Shown in pieces: positions 29,801-38,617 of a stretch of DNA of 64,000 bases. The DNA lies in NCBI GenBank assembly GCA_017590115.1, contig JAGGNK010015558.1:793841-857840 (forward strand), read 5' to 3'. Position 1 is the first letter of the stretch. Each line of letters opens with the position of its first letter. The DNA is from Montifringilla adamsi. Its lineage: Eukaryota; Chordata; Aves; Passeriformes; Passeridae. The notes under the pieces are model-generated. The model searched no databases. It saw only the letters and a list, made by a program, of their open reading frames with translations, and was not told the origin of the DNA. A program made the position numbers and the translations under genes.

Positions 29801-32800
29801 TATTATGGTCAAGCACTGGGACAGGCTGCCTGCACAGAATCATCATCCTTTGACTTGAAAACTCAACTGAACAAGCCTGAACAAGTCAACCTAATGCTTT
29901 AAGCAGATCATTTAACCAGACACCTCCACAGGTCTTTCAGCCTATTTTTCCTACTGCTCTGAGTAATGGTTTTAAATATATTATGTATTTACTTTAGAAC
30001 TTTACTTGTTCTATTAAGGTATTTCTTGCATCCTGGACTTCTTGGAACAGGTTTGGATCATCAGTCTCTAGCAGCAGCTTTCGCTCAAAATTTTTTCCGT
30101 CATCCATATCAGAAGTGGGTTTCCAAATTATTTGCTCCTTAGTCACAACATCAACCAGTCCTCTGAAAGTCTTGGCTTCCCCAATAGGCAACTGCAAATC
30201 AAACAGAGACTTTAGACAGATGCAAAAAAATTAAGAAAGCAGTTCCATTCAAAAGAAATGAAACAAGCATTTAATTTCTAAGCTTACCTGTAACAGTAAA
30301 GGTTTTGTCTTCAACTTTTGTTTGATGCTCTCAACAGCATATGTAAAACTACAGAAAAAGAAAAGATACTAAGTTAAACAAAACGTTATGATATTAGTAT
30401 GATAGGCTCACAACTCCCTATTTACTGCAAAAATTACTCCTAGAATTATACAAAAAATATGCATTTCCATAACCAAAGAAGTATATATTATTAACATATG
30501 TATTAACATAATTGGGTTGCTCTATGCTTAACGGAAAATGCTAGACATTCTCTTATAAGCTTCTTAACAATGGTTAAAATAACTGCCTGAATACCTTGCC
30601 CTGTTTTTGTCCATCTTGTTTAAAAAGCAAATTCGTGGTATCTGATGTCTGTCTGCTTGTCTCCAGACTGTCAGAGTTTGTGCCTAAAGCAAGACACAAA
30701 ATGGAAAGATTAGTGTCAACAGCTGAGCTGCTCCCCAACACCACAGAAGGTCTGAGTTCAGAGTACAGAAGGGAACTGTGCTGTTTATTGTGACAAACCC
30801 GTATCTAGCATCACAGATGAACTCTACAAGCAGCTTTGTCTTATCTTGTCTCTCAGCTGTTGTCTTTTCCTTTCCTGCACTAAGGGCATGCAGGCGTAGT
30901 GGCAAGGAAACATGAAGAGAAACTAAGCATTATGGGGGGCATATATGGGGAAAACTGTAATGTAGTGACTTTATGCTTTATTGCCAAATTACTTAGGCAC
31001 ACACAGACAAGCATTTCTGTGGCTACACATACAACAGTAAAAACTACTGTGGTTTTAACAGCAATGTGTGCACTGCTGAGCCATTTATCGTATGTATTTT
31101 TATTTGAAAATTAAAGCAAGTATACAGAAAAATCAGTTCAGATTCAGTAATAGTCTCTCACCACTACATGGAATAATGCAAGAATTTGCTACAGAGTTTT
31201 AGGAAAAAACACGCAGATCTAGTTGTTTTGTTTTTGAGGGTGGAGGCTATTACTCAGTTCAGGTTCATATTTAATAGCACCTAAATATTTTCCAGTAAGT
31301 TTCCAGCAAGTTAAATAATGTGACTTACAGTGATTAAGAAGTCACTCATCCCTCATCCAGGAAAAACATATGTTCCATGCAAGAGGGATTTCACATGTAA
31401 CTTTTCTACAGGATTGAACTACTGAAACATCTCATGCTATAAAAAGTCCAATTCTAGCTTGCCTCCACCTTTTATGCACTCTGTTAAAAAGGCCACTGGA
31501 AAAGGAGAAAACCTGCCTGAAAATTATCTATTTTCTATGTGAAAATGAGAAATTGACCTATATTAGTTTCATTCAATTTGTCGAGCAAGTCAGAAGCATT
31601 CACCTCAATCAACATTTGTAAAAGACAGCAAAAAAACAACAAAACCACCCCAAACTTATAATGGTAATCACACTTACTTGCTGCTTATTACCATGGAAAT
31701 TCCTGTGCACTACAGGGTTTAAAATTAAATGCTCAGCTTCCTGAAGCTGAATTTTTATAAAAGCATTGAGAGAGAGAATACAGAGAAAAATCTCTGTACA
31801 TTATTTCAGCCTGATTAAAGTGATTAAACACTGTGGGAAAATAACTGAGTGACTGGAGGTAAAATCAGAGAAAACTGGGAAGGCACAATCAACCTCTAGC
31901 AGGATTTTTAACTACAGGGTGAGATGCAGTTGCTATTCTCCAAATAGGATGCGGTCAGCATGCCCAATTTCCCACACACAATATGTGCTGAGCAGAGTGA
32001 AGACACTGCACTGTCTCGGTTTTGTTTAAATCCTTGCAAGAGGGGGAACTCACTGGTACCTTGTAGCTGGTAAGCCACATAGCAGCTGTCAACTAAGGGA
32101 GAAAAAACAAGATTTCTTGCTGTTGAACCAGGAACCATAGCAAGATCACAGACATATACCTCCATCTTAAAGGTGACCTTAGATGTAAAACTGATATTAC
32201 CCAGCTAGAAGGTACAACCACCCCCACTGAACATGATGCATGACTACAGTCACTGAAGCTCCACCTAAACACAAAAATAGCACTGAAGTAAATAAAAAAC
32301 GGGGAGAAGTTAGACGCCTGGGAAGTTATGGGATCAGACCACAGGCTGAACTTCTCTTCACACCCACAGCGACATCTACTGTAAGAACTGTACTCTATCC
32401 ATGCTGAATGACTACCTCAAGCTAGCTTTGGTTAGGGATTAGAGCTGGTTAGCATATTGCTTTGAGGACACTTTTGCAGCCAAATGCTATCACCAGAAGT
32501 CTTTAAACCTTAACCTGTCATAGTTTTCAATTATATTAATGAGAAGTGCTATTCCATAAACTGTTAAGTCTGAGTCCTTTAAGGCTGTAACAGTTGCTAG
32601 CAGCAGGTAACATACTGCACTGTGAAGGCCCAGGGTCTCTCCTAAAGTGTTGGCATGTCTCTCTGGATCTTTCCTGAGGGACCAACAGATCAATTAAGGA
32701 CCCCTTAGGAGGGTCTCTTTCTGTTTGCATATGACCCTAAACAAGGTAGTTGAACCACGCTCTGATCCAGTGGACTGTTAGTGAAGGGTCCCTGGGTCCC

Positions 32801-35800
32801 CATAATGGAACACTGACAGAGTGAACTGGGCACAAGGATTTCATCTTTCCTGGGGAACTGAAAGATTAACCAAACACAAAGGGTTTCAGAAAATCTCTGC
32901 CCTTTACCACGACAGATTGCACACACACACACACCATACACAAAAAATCTAAGTTGATTTTACCTCAACACCAGCTGAAGCATCAAATACCGCTACTGCT
33001 CCATCCAGGACCCTCAAACAACGCTCAACTTCCACTGTAAAGTCCACATGGCCTAAAAAACCATCTTCCTTTTATACCATCATAATTCAAACAGGCACCA
33101 TCAATAGATCATTACACATTTAAACAATTTTCTTTTCTTTCAAATAAAGTCAAAACAACTTTTTCTTTACTTGCAGGGAAATAAACCTATCAGTCTTTGA
33201 AATAAACAAGATTATTATAATGCAATCCTAGAACTGAGAACAATTTAATGTGGAAACATCTGAGCTCACTTTATATAAGCTAGATTTGGAATCATCAAGC
33301 AATAATTATCCAAAGCTGAACAGAGCTTAGTGTAGGCATTTTTATTGATGCAATTAAACCAATTAAATTTTGCACCGTATTTAAGACAAAGACAATCTGA
33401 GCACTCCACCTCACCCTCTCTCCCTTAATAATATGAGTGCAACTAAAGAACAGTACCTGGGGTGTCAATCAGATTGATTCTGTAGTCTTTCCAATCAAAT
33501 GTAACAGCAGCAGACTGAATGGTAATACCACGTTCTCGCTCTTGTGCCATAAAATCTGTCACCGTGTCTCCATCATCAACATCTGCAAACAGAAGCCAGG
33601 ATTGGGTAGGTAATCAATTCAAAATATTCAAAATCTGAAATTGTCTTTGAATACAGATGTCAAGAGAGAGTTGGAAATAGCCCCTTTTACATATATATGT
33701 GTAAGCTATGAAAATTAGCCTTTTTGAAAACATTACAATGCCAGGTTATTTCCTAGGAATAAATGTCCTACAAGTGAAAGACAAGCAATTCCAACAAGCT
33801 TTTTGCTGTTCTTAATCCCAGTAACACCATGAGCATCTTAAAAACTAAACAAAGTCCAAAATCATGAACAATCTACGACTTCAAAAAACCTGGCTGCACT
33901 CATTGTATGGAATGTGACTGACATTTTGAAATTTGGTAATCGAAAGGTAATTAAATCAAAAGTAAAGTATAAGCAAACAAACCACCAAGTAAGAGGTTGG
34001 GCTTGGCTTACTTTTTAATAACAAGATAAGCAGTTCACATTTTTAAATTAGCAGGATCCCAAGTTCAATTGCTTCGCAAGCCGAACGTCTTCTATCAGTC
34101 ATATACAGTTGAGAACAAGGTATAAAACTTAAAATATCACAATGAAACACAGAGGCTGCTGTGACCATTTCAATCTTGAAGAATTCTATTAAACTTGCTG
34201 TAGCAAAGAAGTTGTTCTGTGTCATGGCTTTCAAAAGAAATGTATATTTTTTCTTACTCTGCCCTCTTCACAGGTCAAAAGAGAACTCAACAAACTACTT
34301 TACCAGAATGGCTAATTAGCAACCAGCAAAATAAGGACATTCTCCAATTAAATGTTAAACAAAACATAACATGCTGAAAGTAAAAGAAAAATATCAACCT
34401 ATGATATCTGAAAGCAAAACTGCCTTAGTGCAAAAAAGATCATGCATTAAAATTCAATTAAACTGCAGCACAACTTTGGAACAACTACCTCCTACATGAG
34501 GTATTCCACCAGCAACTGTACTGCATGTAATTGTACACTATTAAATCTCTTAAACCTACTGAAATACAAAAAGCATTTCTAACCTCCAAGTGTTCTTATA
34601 TATCCAGAATAATACAGCATTCTCTCTGTTGTTGTAGTTTTGCCTGCATCAATGTGGGCCATAATGCCAATGTTTCGGATTCTGCATAAAGCGAAAACAT
34701 TGCGGTTAGTGCAGTAATTTTTTAAGCCCGTGATAATTCTTATTTGCATAGTTAATATTCCCCAAGAACAGCACACCAGATTAATAGCATTGTTTCTCTG
34801 CTGCATATCTGATACAGTGTACACTATAACACTGAAAAATGTCAGTATTGACATGATTTTCTTCAAATCAATACTACTGAACAGTGTTGCAATAGATTTC
34901 CAAGCTCCACTTCATGGAAGGCCCCTTCTTGGGCTCATGCTCACCCATCTGTCCTCCCAACAAACAGAAACAGCCCCTCCCCTCTCTTGCCCATCCCAAT
35001 CCCGGACACCTGATGCTCTAAACAACCTACTGCATATACACACACCCTTTATACCCCAAATACAGCACACCCAAGTTCCCATGAAGCTATCCTTGATCCA
35101 GTTCAGCGTCTTCATTCCTGAAGTACCTCACCAGTAGCTTCCAGAACTGCTTTGCTTGCTTTGCACAGCACAGGCTTGTGATCAGCCCCCACGTCCCCCA
35201 TTAGTGCTGGCTTGACCTCACCCCCAGGTACCCACTACCCTTCCAAGGGAACTTCAGCCCTAAGGCACTTCTTTGACAGCTTAGCCCCTAATTACCTTGC
35301 CCTCATCAAACTTGCCATGAAAACAAAGCACAGAACCCTGCCCACCGCAGCAGTTTAGTTGCCAAGACATCCTTCCCGCTTCTTCACCTTCCAGCAATAC
35401 CACGGATTTGGAGCTTCCCTAACAGCCTGGGTTCGGTTATGATGGTGAAAGCAAGGGACAACACAAGACCTCTGTGCCACGCAAGCATTCTCTATTGAAA
35501 TGTCACAAGGGTAAAGGTAAGCAAGCACTAACTTTATATTAAACATGCACATCAGACAGGCATGGCAACAACCTACAATTTCTTTATCACATCAACTGCT
35601 CTGACTGAAGTTACATCCCAACAATAAACTAGCTTGATATACCTGGATATATGAGGATTAATGACAGAATGCAGAGACTTAACATCTCCTGGAAAAAAAA
35701 AACAAACAAAAAAAAAAACAAAACAACTTTTCAGACAGAACCCAATGCAGAAATATATTTAAGAAGAATTATAAAAACCTTATTTAAAAAAAAAGATTTA

Positions 35801-35902
35801 GAGCCACAAGTCATGACAATCTGTAATCTCTGTAATCTCTACCACCTCAAATTTAAATTTTCAAAGATATTAATTTAGTTATAAATAAATCTCTCCCCAC
35901 CT

Positions 35903-35940
<38 letters not shown>

Positions 35941-37424
35941 AAGAGAAATGCTTGAGAAAACAGCTGTAATTCAGAAAGAACAGAAAAAAGGCAACATAGG
36001 AAAGTATCACCATCTTACTCTGCAGAAGCATACCTCAGTTCAAGACAACTGTAATAATGACATTCATCTGAACTGGTGATTAGATAATCAATTTGAAAAG
36101 TTATTTCTTCTTTAAGACTTAAAGCTCTACAGCATAATTCTCAAGGATAAAAGCAAGCTGACCTGTGTTGAGAAAATATGGGACTGGGAAGTTTTAAAAG
36201 CTATTTTCTTGCAATATACATTCTTTCTCACACAGCTTAGCTAGAAAATAAGTTGTCAAGGTAATTTTTTATGAAACTAACCCAAATCCAGTTATTCAAG
36301 CTATGAAGTTGTGTTTCAGGAAAAAAGTAGTACAGTTCATCTTTGATAGGCCACACAGAATTAAAAAATATTTAAGCTAACATTCCTTCACCACCTACAG
36401 ACCATCTGTCTCATCAGACACACACTGAAGCAGCATCTTACAGGAACCCTTAATGAGGGGTTCCAGCACACTTCACCTGACTTCTTATAACACGTACCTT
36501 TGCTTATTATTGTTTTCTAAAGGCTTTATACTGTGAATCTACTGAGAAAAGAGCAGCAACACAAAACTCTTCAGTCCTTGAGCCATCTAAGTGCTCTATG
36601 TATGTTTCATGCATTGAATTCGACAAAGAATGACCAAAAGAATACAATAAAACAGAAAGTGTACAGAAATAGAAAGAATGTTTTATTTTCATTCACTTTT
36701 AAATTAATCCTTACTATAAAGAATACACTATAAACTTATACCTGGTGGAGAACTGTAGTTTCTCAGACTGCAGTTTTGCTGTGTCACACCCATGACTCTC
36801 ATTTTTGTATTTCTGAAATACATGTACTTGGAAAAAAAAAAAAGAATCATACAGAATGTTTATCGTTATCACTACCTACTTTGCAGCCACATTTTTGGCA
36901 GCTGCAGAAAAATAAACAAAAAAAAAAAAATCTACAGGAACAGATATTGTTGCTACATATTATATAAGGTCAAAACACCAACTATTTAAAAGCAGATGCT
37001 TGAAGTTGATGTTCACACTGAGGTTTAAACCAAAGTTGATCCAAATAATATTTGGAATATTCAGTAAAAATTTATGGCAGCATCAAAATATTTTTCAATA
37101 GCCAAAACCTTTTAAATACATCTAATTACCTGTGTAAATAATTTAACAATAACAAGAGTAAGGCAGTCAAAAAATTTACAAACTCAATCCCCGATTCTGA
37201 AGTCCCATTCCAACATGAAAGTATGCATTGTCCAGAGGCCAACGTTAAAAACAAAAAAACCCAAACAAAAACCAACACCCCAATTAAAAAAAGCTTACTC
37301 AGAATAACACAAGTGTTTCCCTTGCTCACAGAGGAAGTATCAAAACTGGGGGAAAGCTTACCTTATTGCACAAACTTGATGACTTCAATGCATTCACTGA
37401 AAATGTCCCCATAATTCTCAACAT
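20749..37424 (-). CDS. GFM2: Mitochondrial elongation factor G2 (ribosome-releasing factor 2), 20 coding exons
   Basis: Translational GTPase that, with MRRF, splits the mitochondrial ribosome after termination. My model joins 20 exons in phase into 777 codons; human has 779. Motifs: P-loop AHIDAGKT (residues 73-80), switch I ERERGIT (112-118), G3 DTPGH (137-141) and G4 NKMD (191-194). Domain II follows around [11 protein letters not shown], then domains III-V with [12 protein letters not shown] and [14 protein letters not shown] near the C-terminus. The P-loop through G4 region and domains III-V are very close to human. The N-terminal ~64 residues (mitochondrial presequence) are poorly conserved, and their exon model is the weak part. 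Odd point: the residues after NKMDK are Asn-Arg instead of Thr-Gly. Divergent from NSA2, convergent with HEXB. Confidence 0.95.
21324..21506 (-). CDS. GFM2: GFM2 exon 20
   Basis: 183 bp, phase 0 at both ends. Encodes [11 protein letters not shown] and [20 protein letters not shown], the domain V signature of EF-G2. Confidence 0.97.
21745..21860 (-). CDS. GFM2: GFM2 exon 19
   Basis: Encodes [20 protein letters not shown] and [12 protein letters not shown]. Acceptor ctacccag, donor gtacag. Confidence 0.95.
23320..23505 (-). CDS. GFM2: GFM2 exon 18
   Basis: Encodes [20 protein letters not shown] through [16 protein letters not shown] (domain IV). Phase 1 on both sides. Acceptor ccccctgcag. Confidence 0.95.
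23625..23763 (-). CDS. GFM2: GFM2 exon 17
   Basis: Encodes [20 protein letters not shown] and [13 protein letters not shown]. This is the domain III/IV junction and the most recognisable EF-G block after the G domain. Confidence 0.97.
24153..24299. repeat. Tandem duplication, two copies of about 72-75 bp
   Basis: Copy 1 is 24153-24224 and copy 2 is 24225-24299. Both start agtcctttttaatcaag and end ttctaaaataat, with few differences. It lies in the GFM2 intron just downstream of exon 16. Confidence 0.92.
24333..24409 (-). CDS. GFM2: GFM2 exon 16
   Basis: 77 bp. Encodes [20 protein letters not shown] and PDTGQ. Donor gtaaga. A 72-bp tandem duplication begins 34 bp downstream in the intron. 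Confidence 0.95.
25611..25800 (-). CDS. GFM2: GFM2 exon 15
   Basis: Encodes [11 protein letters not shown], a charged linker, then [20 protein letters not shown]. Ends in phase 1 at CAAG|gtacaa. Confidence 0.96.
26322..26421 (-). CDS. GFM2: GFM2 exon 14
   Basis: 100 bp. Encodes [20 protein letters not shown] then [11 protein letters not shown] (domain II). Confidence 0.96.
26502..26642 (-). CDS. GFM2: GFM2 exon 13
   Basis: Encodes [20 protein letters not shown] then VYSGSLKPQ, the start of domain II. Donor AC|gtgagt, phase 2. Confidence 0.96.
27179..27327 (-). CDS. GFM2: GFM2 exon 12
   Basis: Encodes [20 protein letters not shown], including the G5 SA motif, then [15 protein letters not shown]. 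Donor gtaagt. Confidence 0.96.
28049..28129 (-). CDS. GFM2: GFM2 exon 11
   Basis: 81 bp, phase 0. Encodes [20 protein letters not shown] then DLIPADK. Confidence 0.95.
28597..28668 (+). repeat. Left arm of a 72-bp inverted repeat pair
   Basis: Nearly reverse-complementary to 29697-29768; both share gaatctggttctgttttccc when read in the same sense. The arms are 1.03 kb apart in one GFM2 intron. Confidence 0.85.
29570..29930 (+). mobile_element. Diverged CR1-like fragment (contains right arm of the inverted repeat)
   Basis: The stretch gtcaagcactgggacaggct, followed by gcctgcacagaatcatcatc, resembles the late reverse-transcriptase part of CR1 in the + direction, heavily decayed. The segment 29697-29768 recurs inverted at 28597-28668. 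Confidence 0.45.
30006..30191 (-). CDS. GFM2: GFM2 exon 10
   Basis: 186 bp, phase 0. Encodes [20 protein letters not shown], then a G'-type insert segment ending ARNTLIEQ. Confidence 0.96.
30288..30348 (-). CDS. GFM2: GFM2 exon 9
   Basis: 61 bp. Encodes [20 protein letters not shown]. Acceptor tttctgtag, donor gtaagc. Confidence 0.94.
30595..30683 (-). CDS. GFM2: GFM2 exon 8 (NKMD motif)
   Basis: Encodes [20 protein letters not shown] then [10 protein letters not shown]4 NKMD is intact, but the next positions read K-N-R-A where human and most EF-G proteins have K/R-T-G-A. Donor AAG|gtattc, phase 2. Confidence 0.94.
32921..32934. repeat. (AC)7 microsatellite
   Basis: Short dinucleotide run in a GFM2 intron, 29 bp downstream of exon 7 in gene sense. 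Confidence 0.9.
32964..33052 (-). CDS. GFM2: GFM2 exon 7
   Basis: Encodes [20 protein letters not shown] and VFDASAGVE, directly after the G3 DTPG split by the intron. Confidence 0.97.
33457..33582 (-). CDS. GFM2: GFM2 exon 6 (switch I and G3)
   Basis: Encodes [20 protein letters not shown], then the strand ending NLIDTPG. Phase 1 on both sides. Confidence 0.97.
34584..34681 (-). CDS. GFM2: GFM2 exon 5 (P-loop)
   Basis: Encodes [20 protein letters not shown] then [12 protein letters not shown]. Acceptor ttatgcag. Donor GGAG|gttaga is weak, but the phase is right. Confidence 0.96.
35643..35688 (-). CDS. GFM2: GFM2 exon 4
   Basis: 46 bp. Encodes [14 protein letters not shown], close to the human segment NDIKSLHSIINPPIA. 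Acceptor is a long T-run ending ccag; donor gtatat. Confidence 0.9.
35904..35938. repeat. A35 homopolymer
   Basis: Uninterrupted run of 35 A in the GFM2 intron between exons 3 and 4. No retroposon body is evident next to it. Confidence 0.95.
36742..36826 (-). CDS. GFM2: GFM2 exon 3 (presequence, start of exon uncertain)
   Basis: Encodes a presequence stretch ending [14 protein letters not shown], comparable to NCSSLPG in human. The acceptor after a 13-T run (tttccaag, exon beginning at 36826) keeps phase 0 with exon 2. A second acceptor 14 bp further in (tttcag, exon beginning at 36812) would need another upstream exon or the internal ATG at 36802-36800. Confidence 0.65.
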
Positions 37425-37451
37425 TCTACCTCTTGTCTCTAAAGCTGTTCC
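37362..37451 (-). CDS. GFM2: GFM2 exon 2 (5' UTR end and putative start codon)
   Basis: Acceptor ttaccttgccag, donor AATAAG|gtaagc. The ATG at 37424-37422 opens [20 protein letters not shown]; human starts ML and its exon likewise ends in K. The coding part is 37424-37362. Basic, Ser-rich and free of acidic residues, as expected for mitochondrial import. Confidence 0.7.
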
Positions 37452-38025
37452 CTGGCAAGGTAAGTAAACATTGTACAAAATGTTTATGACAGGAAATAGG
37501 CTAACCATTTTCCTTTGACATAACTCAATCACAAAACTTCATTCTTTTTCATGGGAAATCAGGTTAATATTTTTCAGGTTATTGCTTTGCAATTTAAATC
37601 AGTGTCAGATCTGTAATAATATTATTAAGCCTTAACAATGCAGCATAAATGCATGCCCACAAACATAATATATTTCTCCACGAAACATTAAAGCAGAATA
37701 ATGAAAATTAGAGTTTACACTCACTCTCAGATAAGCTCCAGAGCACCGATTACTGGTGAGCAAAGTGCAAATAGTTTTCTAGTCCTGAAGAACGAAGGAT
37801 GGCAGGGCAAAGTACCTATTTAGATCAGACACAATAGAAAATATTAAGTACTATAACCTTTTAAGCATAGGTAAAAACCATTGCAACAAATAGCCCAAGT
37901 GCAGCAGCGTCAAAGGCATTCCTAGATGGCTACTGGTTATTTGAGGAGACATCACTGTCCAGTGAAGCTATCTGCTTCGTAGTAGTTTCACAATGAAGAG
38001 TAAGCGGCTCAGGGCACACGCTCAC

Positions 38026-38400
38026 CTCCCTTCCCTCATCTTGCGAGCCGCACACGTCTCCCGACGGTGCCGGCGCAGCGTGCTGACCGGGGGAGCGGGA
38101 AGGGCGCGCTGCCTTCACGCTGCCCGTGACGAGTCCCCAAGCCGAGCCCAGCCGAGTCCCGCCAGAAGCCGATCCCCGGAGGCTCTCCGCAAAGCGACAC
38201 CGCCTTCCTCGCCGCGTTCCGAACTCCCGGGGCGTTCCGTGCGCCGGCTCCGGGTCACCTTCTGCTCCCGGACCTCCCCCTCGGCCCAGCCGGGACCGCG
38301 CGGAACCTGCCCCTGTCAGCACAGCCGCCGGAAGGCAACCTGCTTCTCCCTTCCCCCGCTACCTCACCTCCCTCCCGCGTTCCGCTCTCCCTCCACAACC
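38026..38400 (-). other. GFM2: GFM2 non-coding exon 1 (predicted, 5' end approximate)
   Basis: Within the CpG island the minus strand has a strong donor GGGAG|gtgagc at 38026/38025, which can splice to the exon 2 acceptor at 37451. The transcription start is not defined by the sequence. A second donor-like site lies near 38368. Confidence 0.5.
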
Positions 38401-38614
38401 TGACAGACCAGGCAGCAAAAAGCCCCTCTTGGGCCTCTCCCGCTCCGTTTCTACCCCTCTTCCTGTCCTCGTCAAGCCCGGCGCGGAGCCCTCGGGGGGC
38501 GCGGACCGCCGTCTCTCCGCCGGGAGGAACCAAAGAGGCGCGCGGAAGTTTCCATTCGGGCCACTTCCAAAGGCCCGCCCTTTCCGCCGCGGAGGAGGCC
38601 GCGGGGCTGCCGAC

Positions 38615-38617
38615 ATG
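38615..38617 (+). CDS. NSA2: NSA2 exon 1 (start codon only)
   Basis: gccgacATG followed at once by donor gtggga. Joined to exon 2 it reads ATG-CCG-CAG (M-P-Q), as in human NSA2. Confidence 0.9.

Larger units (their letters stand above)
20878..35642 (-). other. GFM2 introns
   Basis: AT-rich introns. Recognised content: the 72-bp tandem duplication (24153-24299), the inverted repeat pair (28597-28668 and 29697-29768), a CR1-like fragment (about 29570-29930) and a CA run (32921-32934). The C-rich stretch 34880-35350 and the stretch 31900-32900 hold no element I can name. Confidence 0.5.

Noticed and set aside
36498..36541. Possible GFM2 exon with acceptor tttctcag and donor gtacgt
   Set aside because: No reading frame is both open and in phase with exons 2 and 4. 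The alternative at 36742-36826 fits phase and shares anchors with human.
36876..36901. 26-bp GFM2 microexon with strong splice sites
   Set aside because: Phase fits only if the inner exon 3 acceptor is used. The simpler two-exon model needs no microexon and gives the expected protein length. Kept as an alternative in the findings, not annotated.
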